A stretch of DNA of 13,071 nucleotides from an uncultured bacterium (GTDB lineage: Bacteria > Bacillota > Clostridia > Lachnospirales > Lachnospiraceae), in NCBI GenBank assembly GCA_945871045.1, contig CAMBUC010000033.1, positions 1 through 13,071 on the forward strand, written 5' to 3'. Under the pieces are notes generated by a model, which was given only the letters and a program-made list of their open reading frames with translations, had not been told where the DNA came from and did no database searches. The position numbers and the translations under genes are program-made. This document shows, in pieces, positions 1-6,026 of the stretch. Position 1 is the first letter of the stretch. Every line of letters begins with the position of its first letter.

Positions 1-489
1 AAACTGATTACAGCCGTCCTGTACCTTCAAAAAGGCTCTTGTGTGCTCCCCAGTTTTTGCCAGTGTCATTTCCTCGTAAGGCAAAGTCCCCTCATTGATA
101 TCGATCACGTCTACCGCATGGGCATGGTCCTCAAAGTACTGATCCAAAAGTGAGATCAGTTCTCCCTTTTTATTGTTTCCGATCAGGATATCGATGGAAA
201 GATCCTGCTTGATCTCCTCCCCCGCGGTCTGTACATAGCAGCCGGCAGCCACAATGACCGCCTCGGGATTTTTGCTCTTCGCACGATGGATCATCTGGCG
301 GGATTTTCGATCAGCCATATTCGTCACGGAACAGGTGTTGATCACATAAACATCCGCTGTTTCCGAGAAATCCACGATCCGATAACCCGCTGTTTCCAGC
401 ATCTGCTGCATGGATTCCGTCTCATATGCATTTACTTTGCAGCCCAGATTGTGAAGGGCGGCTGTCCTTTTTTTTATTTCTTTATTCAC
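1..489 (-). CDS. mtaB: tRNA t6A37 methylthiotransferase MtaB, N-terminal part (cut by window edge)
   Basis: This is the first 163 codons of a radical-SAM methylthiotransferase of the MiaB/RimO/MtaB family. MtaB turns t6A at position 37 of ANN-decoding tRNAs into ms2t6A. The N-terminal MTTase (UPF0004) domain is visible, with its three iron-sulfur ligand cysteines C17 (LGCKVN), C53 (NTCSVTN) and C84 (AAGCY). The fragment stops just after C160 in VQDGCNQF, which is the first cysteine of the radical-SAM CxxxCxxC motif. The LGCKVNAYETE and INTCSVTN spellings fit MtaB better than MiaB or RimO. The start is a GTG at 489-487, preceded by AAGGA about 11 nt upstream; no nearby ATG gives the conserved N terminus. 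It is divergent from the HPr-like gene at 579. The rest of the radical-SAM domain and the TRAM domain lie outside the window. Family assignment is confident; the MtaB subfamily is likely. Confidence 0.9.
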   Translation of the reverse strand, partial: MNKEIKKRTAALHNLGCKVNAYETESMQQMLETAGYRIVDFSETADVYVINTCSVTNMADRKSRQMIHRAKSKNPEAVIVAAGCYVQTAGEEIKQDLSIDILIGNNKKGELISLLDQYFEDHAHAVDVIDINEGTLPYEEMTLAKTGEHTRAFLKVQDGCNQF

Positions 490-511
490 TGTTATTTTAT
501 TCCTTAATGAG

Positions 512-540
512 TTGACTTTTCCTTGGAAAAACGGTACTAT
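512..540 (+). promoter_or_regulatory. Sigma-A-type promoter of the HPr-like gene
   Basis: A -35 TTGACT (512-517) and a -10 TACTAT (535-540) are separated by 17 bases, 39 bases upstream of the HPr-like start codon. The spacer contains a short inverted repeat, TTTTCC-TT-GGAAAA (517-530), which could be an operator. The gene's ribosome binding site AAGGAGG (564-570) lies 8 bases before the ATG. The -10 matches the consensus at only four positions, so this is a prediction. Confidence 0.55.
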
Positions 541-578
541 GTCAATAGATGAAAACGTAATCCAAGGAGGTTTTTAAT

Positions 579-812
579 ATGAAAACAGTACAGATTTCTT
601 TAAATTCCATTGATAAGGTAAAGTCATTTGTCAATTCGATCACCCAGTTTGATTTCGATTTTGACCTGATCTCCGGAAGATATGTGATCGATGCAAAATC
701 TATCATGGGTATCTTCAGTTTAGACCTTTCCAAGCCCATCGAACTGGCTATCCATTCCGAAGCAAATGTGGATGAGATCATGGAAGTCATCAAACCGTAC
801 ATCGTTGAGTAA
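579..812 (+). CDS. HPr-like (PTS phosphocarrier fold) protein lacking the active-site histidine
   Basis: This 77-residue protein matches the length and pattern of the HPr fold. The region around the regulatory serine is well kept: KSIMGIFSLDLSK (residues 40-52) corresponds to the KSIMGxxSL segment of HPr and Crh, so S41 is equivalent to Ser46, the target of HPr kinase. The active-site loop is not kept. Where HPr has the IHARP sequence with His15 and Arg17, this protein has IDKVK (residues 11-15), placing D12 at the histidine position. It therefore should not carry phosphate from enzyme I to PTS enzymes. By analogy with Crh it could be regulatory, but Crh keeps more of the loop, so this is only an inference. 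It has its own promoter, a strong AAGGAGG site and its own terminator, and is the only clear plus-strand gene. It sits between thiI (convergent) and mtaB (divergent). Confidence 0.8.
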   Translation: MKTVQISLNSIDKVKSFVNSITQFDFDFDLISGRYVIDAKSIMGIFSLDLSKPIELAIHSEANVDEIMEVIKPYIVE

Positions 813-832
813 TCACGTATGCTACTTATCAA

Positions 833-861
833 CGCCGTCACCCAATGGTGACGGCGTTTTT
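833..861 (+). terminator. Intrinsic terminator of the HPr-like gene
   Basis: A perfect 10-bp GC-rich stem, CGCCGTCACC (833-842) with GGTGACGGCG (847-856), has a CAAT loop and is followed by TTTTT (857-861). It lies 20 bases after the HPr-like stop codon. No T-run follows the stem on the minus strand, so it acts in the plus direction. Confidence 0.9.
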
Positions 862-937
862 ATCGTATAGGAAACTTTGTCTCCAATACGATAAAATCCT
901 CCGGTAGGGCGCAAAGAATGCGCAAAGCGCATTCTTT
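861..937. repeat. Two inverted repeats between the HPr-like and thiI genes
   Basis: Two hairpins fill this short gap between convergent genes. The first pairs TATCGTAT (861-868) with ATACGATA (886-893), and GGA/TCC pairs inside it. The second is a perfect 11-bp stem, AAAGAATGCGC (913-923) with GCGCATTCTTT (927-937) and an AAA loop. The second starts 10 bases past the thiI stop and may end thiI transcription, but the minus strand has no good T-run after it, so terminator function is uncertain. The compact paired layout could also be a dispersed intergenic repeat. Confidence 0.5.
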
Positions 938-946
938 CTTAATTTC

Positions 947-2131
947 TTAAGGTTCTACATAGATCACTTCCGTCGTATCGATGGCAGTCTGAAGCATTTC
1001 ATCGATCTTCTCCTGCAAATGCACTTCTGACTTTTTGATGGATTTCAGATTCGGTTTTGTCACCGGATGCTTTGCCACAAAGATCGTACAGCAGTCTTCA
1101 AAGGGCAGGATGGATGTCTCATAGGCATCAATCTTATAGGAAATATCCACGATCTCCTGCTTGTCAAAGCCAATGAGAGGACGGTAAACCGGAAGTGTAC
1201 ATACTTCGTTCGTCACTGCCAGTGACGGCATGGTCTGACTGGCCACCTGACCGATGCTCTCTCCGGTGATCAGTCCCAGACAGCCGGATGCTTTGGCAAA
1301 ATGCTCTGCGATCATCATCATATAACGACGCATGATGATGGTCAGTTGGTCATGTGGACATTTCTCATAAATATACAACTGGATCTCTGTAAAATTCACC
1401 ACATTTAATTTGATCGGGCCACTGTAACGTGCAACGATCTTCGCAAGATCAATGACCTTTTGTTTCGCGCGCTCAGACGTATACGGCGGTGCATGGAAAT
1501 AGGTTGCTTCCAGTCTGACGCCACGCTTTGCGATCATATAACCGGCCACCGGACTGTCAATACCGCCGGACAAAAGCAGCATTGCCTTTCCGGCTGTGCC
1601 TACAGGCATGCCTCCCGGACCGGGAATCTCTGTAGAGTACACATTGATATGGTTGCGGATCTCTACGTTGATGCATACTTCCGGATTGTGTACATCCACG
1701 CGAACCTCCGGAAATGCATCTAAGATCTTCTCTCCCAAAGCCGCCGCCAGTTCCATGGAAGTCATCGGATAGTTCTTGCGGGCTCTGCGTCCATTTACCT
1801 TAAAAGTGAAGTTCCTGTCGGGATATGCCTCCCCCACATAAGCAACGACTGCTTCTGCCAGTTTATCAAAACCTTCGTCCTCCAGACGGACCATCGGACA
1901 GATGCCAACTACACCAAACACTTTTGTCAGCGCACTCATCAGTTCTTCGAAATCGTAATCACCGAGCGCTTCCACATACATGCGTCCGTTCTCTTTACTC
2001 ACATGGAAGTCCCCTTCCACGCGGCGCACTGCATTCTGCAACTGCGAAAGCAGCGTATCCTCAAAAATGTGTCTGTTTTTTCCTTTTACGGCAATCTCAC
2101 CGTACTTGATTAAAAATGCTTGATAATTCAT
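947..2131 (-). CDS. thiI: tRNA 4-thiouridine synthase ThiI
   Basis: ThiI uses ATP and sulfur relayed from a cysteine desulfurase to make 4-thiouridine at position 8 of tRNA; in some bacteria it also supports thiamine thiazole synthesis. The 394-residue protein has the N-terminal ferredoxin-like segment (KYGEIAVKGKNR, residues 9-20), a THUMP domain (about 60-166) and the AANH/PP-loop ATPase domain with SGGIDS at 188-193. The C-terminal EDCCTIF segment (345-351) holds paired cysteines near where the E. coli enzyme has catalytic Cys344. There is no C-terminal rhodanese domain; this short form is usual in Firmicutes. The start at 2131 is set by an AAAGGAG site 6 bases upstream; a longer open frame reaches 2308 but runs into the upstream gene. 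It lies 64 bases downstream of a cysteine desulfurase, its expected sulfur donor. Confidence 0.95.
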   Translation of the reverse strand: MNYQAFLIKYGEIAVKGKNRHIFEDTLLSQLQNAVRRVEGDFHVSKENGRMYVEALGDYDFEELMSALTKVFGVVGICPMVRLEDEGFDKLAEAVVAYVGEAYPDRNFTFKVNGRRARKNYPMTSMELAAALGEKILDAFPEVRVDVHNPEVCINVEIRNHINVYSTEIPGPGGMPVGTAGKAMLLLSGGIDSPVAGYMIAKRGVRLEATYFHAPPYTSERAKQKVIDLAKIVARYSGPIKLNVVNFTEIQLYIYEKCPHDQLTIIMRRYMMMIAEHFAKASGCLGLITGESIGQVASQTMPSLAVTNEVCTLPVYRPLIGFDKQEIVDISYKIDAYETSILPFEDCCTIFVAKHPVTKPNLKSIKKSEVHLQEKIDEMLQTAIDTTEVIYVEP

Positions 2132-2195
2132 GAGTTCTCCTTTATATGAATAAAACAAATCTGTGATTTGAATATCACTGTTCCCCCTCAAGGGA

Positions 2196-3350
2196 TCAAT
2201 GTCTGCGGAATCTCCGAAGCATCGGCAGTAATTGTGCCAACTGATCCAGCACATAATCGGCTTCCTCTCTGGTACTTTCCACCGAGAGAGAAAATCGCAC
2301 CGTGGCATCCAAAAGATCCGGTTTTACCCCGATAGCCTTCAATGTACCGGAAATTGCCGGATGATTGGAAGAACACGCAGAACCGGTAGAAACATAGATT
2401 CCCCGCTCTTCCAAAGAATGCAAAAGCACTTCTGCACGGATACCCTCAAAACTCACACTGACAATATGGGGCGCTGCATTTCGCCCCTCTGCACCGTTTA
2501 CAGTCGTTCCTTCCAAGCGCATCATGCCCTCTGCCAGATATTCGCGCAGTTCATACAGACGATCGATCTTTTCGTCAAAGTCACGGTACAACTCTTCCAC
2601 CGCTTGTCCAAGCCCCGCGATCCCCGCCACATTTTCTGTGCCGGAACGCATATTTTTCTGCTGTCCGCCACCGTGAATGATGGGCTTGATCTTTGTCTTG
2701 TCCTTCACATACAAAAAACCGACCCCCTTTGGACCATGGATCTTATGACCGCTGACAGATAACAGATCGATTCCCATACGTTTCGGATAGATACGGAGTT
2801 TCCCGAAGGACTGGATGGCATCCACATGAATGAGTGTGCCGGGATTTGACTCATGGATCAGTTTCACCGCTTCCTCAATGGGTTCAATGGTTCCGATCTC
2901 ATTATTCACATGCATCATAGACACCAGGATCGTATCCTCCCGAAGGGCATCCTTTAGCGCATCTAGCGAGATCATACCTGTCGCATCTACCGGCAGATAC
3001 GTCACTTCAAAGCCCTGCTCCTCCAAAAAGATCAGCGGGTTGTAAACGGACGCATGCTCAATGGAAGTGGTAATGATATGCTTGCCTGCACGCTGATTTG
3101 CCAAAGCCACACCGATCAACGCCAGATTGTTGCTCTCCGTGCCACCGGATGTAAAGATGATCTCTTTTTCCGCAACCTTCAGCGTCCGCGCGATCTGTTC
3201 CGTGGCCGTTTTGATATATTTTTCTGCGACGACACCCTTCATGTGCAGCGACGAGGGATTTCCGTAATCCTCTAACAGCACCTGCTGCATCAATGACACG
3301 ACGCTGTCCAGACAGCGTGTGGTCGCCGAATTGTCAAAATATGCTTCCAT
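2196..3350 (-). CDS. Cysteine desulfurase (NifS/IscS family), probable sulfur donor to ThiI
   Basis: This is a pyridoxal-phosphate enzyme that removes sulfur from cysteine as a protein-bound persulfide. The 384-residue chain carries the family marks: SGGTESNN (68-75), H99 that stacks on the cofactor, HVDAIQS (175-181, D177 binds the pyridine ring), SGHKIHGPKG (200-209) with Schiff-base K203, RSGTEN (235-240), and STGSACSS (321-328) with the persulfide cysteine C326 in its flexible loop. The start has AAGGAG 9 bases upstream. The gene just downstream is thiI. In Bacillus subtilis a NifS-type desulfurase (NifZ) next to thiI is the dedicated donor for 4-thiouridine, and the same pairing is inferred here. 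No iscU-like scaffold gene is present, which argues against a general iron-sulfur role, although general use cannot be excluded. Confidence 0.95.
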   Translation of the reverse strand: MEAYFDNSATTRCLDSVVSLMQQVLLEDYGNPSSLHMKGVVAEKYIKTATEQIARTLKVAEKEIIFTSGGTESNNLALIGVALANQRAGKHIITTSIEHASVYNPLIFLEEQGFEVTYLPVDATGMISLDALKDALREDTILVSMMHVNNEIGTIEPIEEAVKLIHESNPGTLIHVDAIQSFGKLRIYPKRMGIDLLSVSGHKIHGPKGVGFLYVKDKTKIKPIIHGGGQQKNMRSGTENVAGIAGLGQAVEELYRDFDEKIDRLYELREYLAEGMMRLEGTTVNGAEGRNAAPHIVSVSFEGIRAEVLLHSLEERGIYVSTGSACSSNHPAISGTLKAIGVKPDLLDATVRFSLSVESTREEADYVLDQLAQLLPMLRRFRRH

Positions 3351-3382
3351 CGGATCTACTCCTTTTTCTCAAGTCTATGATA

Positions 3383-3483
3383 TAGGCAATTGCGAAACTA
3401 TTTGCGTTACATCTTTTGGTCATGTGAGCACATGGTGTCTCACATTCCCTGTCTACGTTATGAGCCAGTTTCGCAATTGCCTA
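3383..3483. repeat. 101-bp palindromic element with 17-bp perfect terminal inverted repeats
   Basis: The ends TAGGCAATTGCGAAACT (3383-3399) and AGTTTCGCAATTGCCTA (3467-3483) are perfect reverse complements. A second stem lies at the centre: ATGTGAG (3422-3428) with CTCACAT (3439-3445), extended by CAC/GTG around an ATG loop. Between the two stems are 22- and 21-base segments that do not pair with each other, but both contain CGTTA. The right arm supplies the TAG stop codon of rsmE (3481-3483), and the left arm ends 33 bases before the cysteine desulfurase start. The ends can be read as GGCAATTGC flanked by TA, the target dinucleotide of IS630/mariner-type elements. It could be a MITE or other dispersed repeat, or a structured RNA leader. 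It has no coding content. Confidence 0.85.
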
Positions 3484-4227
3484 CATTCTATCTCTCATCT
3501 CCAGATGCATCATGAGCATGGCCAGCATCGTGATGGATGCCGTGTCCGTGCGCAGGATACGCTTGCCCAATGAGATCACCTGCGAATCCGGACGAAGCGC
3601 CTCGATCTCCTCCTCCGCAAAACCGCCTTCCGGTCCGATAAACACACTGAAGGAGGCTGCACCAGAAAGATTTTCAAAAGCCTTTGCTGTCCCAGCCATC
3701 CCTTCTTCATTTTCATAAGGGACAAATCTTCTGTCACATGTCTTCGCATACTCGCTGGCTTCACGAAAACTCATAAGCGGATGGATCTTTGGAATGATAC
3801 TGCGCTTCGACTGTTTGGCTGCGCTGCGTGCGATCTCCTGCCAGCGGGCTACTTTTTTTTCGGCTTTTTTCGCATCCAGTTTTACGACACAGTATTTCAT
3901 TGCAACCGGAATGATCTCATGAACACCCAGTTCCACTGCTTTTTCAATCACCGTTTCCATCCGTTCGCCTTTGGGAATCCCCTGAAACAGATAGATCTTT
4001 GCCGGAAGTTCTGTGCCCGGAATATCTTTCTCTATGATTTGAAGAACCACCTCTTCATCAAACAAAGATTCCACCCTGCACAGAAAATCCCTTCCGCTCT
4101 GATTGCTGATGCGCACGCGCTCCCCCGGTTTCATGCGAAGCACGTTTTTCATGTGATTGACATCCGATCCGGTGACACGGATCATCGTTTCCCCGATCTG
4201 TTCATCTTCTACAAAAAACTGATACAT
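3481..4227 (-). CDS. rsmE: 16S rRNA m3U1498 methyltransferase RsmE
   Basis: RsmE is a SPOUT-fold methyltransferase that makes 3-methyluridine at U1498 in helix 44 of 16S rRNA in the 30S subunit. The 248-residue protein has the N-terminal PUA-like RNA-binding part (about 1-70) and the C-terminal knotted SAM-binding domain. Conserved segments are EKAVELGV (95-102), SAAKQSKR (135-142), FIGPEGGF (196-203) and LGKRILRTDTA (220-230); the last two form the cofactor pocket. The start at 4227 has GAGG 7 bases upstream. It follows prmA after 44 bases, an arrangement common in Firmicutes. The stop codon comes from the first bases of the palindromic element at 3383-3483, so the last residues may have been changed by its arrival; the length is normal all the same. 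Confidence 0.95.
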   Translation of the reverse strand: MYQFFVEDEQIGETMIRVTGSDVNHMKNVLRMKPGERVRISNQSGRDFLCRVESLFDEEVVLQIIEKDIPGTELPAKIYLFQGIPKGERMETVIEKAVELGVHEIIPVAMKYCVVKLDAKKAEKKVARWQEIARSAAKQSKRSIIPKIHPLMSFREASEYAKTCDRRFVPYENEEGMAGTAKAFENLSGAASFSVFIGPEGGFAEEEIEALRPDSQVISLGKRILRTDTASITMLAMLMMHLEMRDRM

Positions 4228-4271
4228 GTTCTACCTCTGTCTGCCTGTCATCTGTTGCTGCAGTCTGTTTC

Positions 4272-5234
4272 CTAATTCTTACGGGCAGTGATATTGACCC
4301 ACTCGCCCTGATGATTGATCTCTACGATAGTAAGACCTGCTGCCTCGATGGCTGCCGCCACTTCTTTTTCTCTAAAATCAATGATTCCGGATGTAATAAA
4401 CATTGCACCGGGCTTCATGCGGGCGGGGATCACAGGTGCCATGGGAATGATGACATCTGCAAGAATATTTGCCACTACGATATCGTAATCATCGCCTACC
4501 GTTTCCTGTAACTGCGTATCATCGATGAGATTTCCGCAATAGAATGTTCCAAGTTCTCTTGCCAAATGATTCACATCGAAATTCTCGTAAGTAGAAGTCA
4601 GGCAGGCATTATCAATATCCGTACCTACCACACTGCCGGCACCGAGTTTCAGTGCAACAATGGATAAAATGCCGCTGCCGCATCCCACATCCAGTACGCG
4701 GTCGCCCTCTTTCATATATTTTCTAAGCTGTCTGATACATAACTGTGTCGTCTCATGCTTGCCGGTGCCAAAGGAGATACCCGGATCGATCTCGATCATG
4801 ACTTTCCCTTCGTCCTCAGGCTTTAAATCTTCCCAGGTGGGTTTGATCAGGATATCATCCAGATAGAAGGAACTGAAAAATTTCTTCCAGTTGTTGATCC
4901 AGTCAATGTCTTCTGTCTGTCCGGCCGTGATGGTTGCCGGTCCGATATCTGCAAACTGCTTCTGCTCCTCCAACGCCAGCATCACTCTCTTTAACAGCGC
5001 TTCGCGCTCCTGTGTGGTAGACTCGTCCGCGTCCAGATAAAACGTCACTTTGCTGCTGCCGTCATCCTCACCCAACTCCGGCGGAAAATCGATAAACATC
5101 TCCCCGATCTCATCCGCTGTGAGGGGCACATGATTTTCGATCATCGCACCCTCGATGCCAAGATCATCTAACATGGCGACGATCAGGTCTTCCGCTTCAG
5201 TTGTCGTATCTATCGTATAACTATTCCACTTCAT
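4272..5234 (-). CDS. prmA: Ribosomal protein L11 methyltransferase PrmA
   Basis: PrmA trimethylates ribosomal protein L11 using S-adenosylmethionine. The 320-residue protein has the N-terminal L11-recognition domain (about 1-100), a linker with WINNWKKFF (112-120), and a class I methyltransferase domain. Visible motifs are EIDPGISFGTGKHETT (148-163), SAM motif I DVGCGSGILS (182-191), the acidic TDID (205-208) and the catalytic-region ANILAD (255-260). Two in-frame ATGs are possible. The first (5243) is only 1 base from the AGGAG site; the second (5234) is 10 bases from it and gives the family-typical MKW start, so I chose 5234. It is the first gene after a terminator and probably leads the prmA-rsmE-desulfurase-thiI transcription unit. 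Confidence 0.95.
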   Translation of the reverse strand: MKWNSYTIDTTTEAEDLIVAMLDDLGIEGAMIENHVPLTADEIGEMFIDFPPELGEDDGSSKVTFYLDADESTTQEREALLKRVMLALEEQKQFADIGPATITAGQTEDIDWINNWKKFFSSFYLDDILIKPTWEDLKPEDEGKVMIEIDPGISFGTGKHETTQLCIRQLRKYMKEGDRVLDVGCGSGILSIVALKLGAGSVVGTDIDNACLTSTYENFDVNHLARELGTFYCGNLIDDTQLQETVGDDYDIVVANILADVIIPMAPVIPARMKPGAMFITSGIIDFREKEVAAAIEAAGLTIVEINHQGEWVNITARKN

Positions 5235-5288
5235 GATTTTCATTCTCCTTTGAACATCTCTTCCTATGAAAACACAGACTCATCCTTT

Positions 5289-5317
5289 ATCATACCAAAA
5301 ACCCCGGCTTTTTACAA
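5289..5317 (-). promoter_or_regulatory. Possible sigma-A promoter for the prmA operon
   Basis: On the minus strand TTGTAA (5312-5317) and TATGAT (5289-5294) are separated by exactly 17 bases, about 55 bases upstream of prmA. The -35 lies inside the hairpin of the preceding terminator, so the same bases would serve both elements. The -35 matches the consensus at only four of six positions. Confidence 0.45.
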
Positions 5318-5324
5318 GCCGGGG
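5297..5324 (-). terminator. Intrinsic terminator after the J-domain gene
   Basis: The minus strand reads CCCCGGCTT, a five-base loop, AAGCCGGGG, then TTTTT. The stem is 9 bp, GC-rich and perfect (5302-5310 with 5316-5324), and the T-run is at 5297-5301. It lies 40 bases beyond the J-domain gene's stop and separates that gene from prmA. Confidence 0.92.
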
Positions 5325-5364
5325 CAAACACTTTACGCTTTTGCAATTTTAGTTGTATTCTTTT

Positions 5365-5901
5365 CTAGTATACAGCAAAAACAGTACGCAGTCTGTCATA
5401 CTCGCGATTGATCTCCTGCAAGGTCTCCGTATCACCGCATATATTATCCGGATGATAGATCCGCACCAGGTCTTTATAACGCTTCTTTAATGCGATCTCG
5501 CTCTGTACGCCGATAAAAAAAAGTTCTCCTTTGACAATCAAACGATCTTCCTTCGCCTGTGGTTCCTGCCTCTGCTGAAACTGACGCACACGGTCATAAA
5601 ACTCCCGTTTGCGCTCGATATGCTGCTTTTCGTCTGCAAGTTTACGAAGTTCATCCTCCAATATCTGCTGTTTCATTCGAATCACATACTCTTCCTGCTG
5701 ACGAAATTTTTCATCTGCCTCTTTTTGTCTACAAAAGTCTTTGCGCTCACGCTCTAATTTTTCACGCTGCATCTCCAGTCGCTTTTTGTCGTCTTCCAGT
5801 TTGCGCTTATCACGTTCGATCTCTATCGTCTTTTTAAAATACCATTGACGAAATGCCATGATCTCATCCTGTGTCTCGGGCACAACCATCTGCGTAGACA
5901 T
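5365..5901 (-). CDS. Coiled-coil protein with a C-terminal J-domain (DnaK co-chaperone-like)
   Basis: This 178-residue protein has two visible parts. Residues about 22-112 are almost wholly charged (E, K, R, Q, D) with heptad-like leucines and isoleucines, which predicts a long coiled coil. Residues about 125-175 resemble a J-domain: a helix with ALKKRYKDLVRIY, then HPDN (150-153) with the HPD triad needed to stimulate Hsp70 ATPase, then QEINREYDRLR. This reverses the DnaJ order and has no G/F region or zinc finger. There is no signal peptide or membrane segment, so it is probably cytoplasmic. Its place just after dnaJ suggests it works with this DnaK, but two hairpins and a strong promoter lie between, so it can be expressed apart from heat shock. 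The start has AAAGGAG 9 bases upstream. I do not know a gene name for it, and its client is unknown. Confidence 0.85.
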   Translation of the reverse strand: MSTQMVVPETQDEIMAFRQWYFKKTIEIERDKRKLEDDKKRLEMQREKLERERKDFCRQKEADEKFRQQEEYVIRMKQQILEDELRKLADEKQHIERKREFYDRVRQFQQRQEPQAKEDRLIVKGELFFIGVQSEIALKKRYKDLVRIYHPDNICGDTETLQEINREYDRLRTVFAVY

Positions 5902-5947
5902 AGGTTATCACTCCTTTAAAAATAAACCAAACAGTTTGCTTCTACCC

Positions 5948-5977
5948 AGTATATCGACAACCCCCAAAAAAAGTCAA
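5948..5977 (-). promoter_or_regulatory. Sigma-A promoter of the J-domain gene
   Basis: On the minus strand TTGACT (5972-5977) and TATACT (5948-5953) lie 18 bases apart, each matching five of six consensus positions. The spacer is a run of T then G. The -10 is 46 bases upstream of the J-domain start codon. The -35 overlaps the end of the 13-bp inverted repeat at 5974-6026, so a protein or hairpin there could affect it. Confidence 0.7.
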
Positions 5978-6026
5978 GATATTGTGACAAAAAAAGTCAA
6001 AATTTTTTTCATCCACAATATCTTGA
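5966..6026 (-). terminator. Long AT-rich hairpin with T-run after dnaJ (second terminator or operator)
   Basis: The 13-base arms TCAAGATATTGTG (5974-5986) and CACAATATCTTGA (6014-6026) are perfect reverse complements. Inside them A7 (5989-5995) can pair with T7 (6003-6009). On the minus strand the hairpin is followed by C and a run of seven T (5966-5972), which fits an intrinsic terminator, although the stem is AT-rich. The DNA palindrome could also be a protein-binding site, since it touches the -35 of the next gene. Confidence 0.6.

Noticed and set aside
540..545. TTGACA on the minus strand as the mtaB -35
   Set aside because: The hexamer is perfect, but no acceptable -10 is found 16-19 bases downstream toward mtaB.
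542..841. A 99-codon minus-strand open frame over the HPr-like gene
   Set aside because: The plus-strand frame has an AAGGAGG site, promoter, terminator and HPr similarity; the minus frame has none of these.
2132..2308. A 59-codon N-terminal extension of ThiI
   Set aside because: It overlaps the end of the desulfurase gene, has no similarity to ThiI, and the ATG at 2131 has a strong AAAGGAG site and the conserved N terminus.
2232..2762. A 176-codon plus-strand open frame
   Set aside because: It lies wholly opposite the cysteine desulfurase gene, has no ribosome binding site or recognisable domain, and is a shadow of that gene.
5235..5243. Upstream ATG for PrmA
   Set aside because: It is only one base from the AGGAG site; the second ATG has proper spacing and gives the family-typical MKW start.
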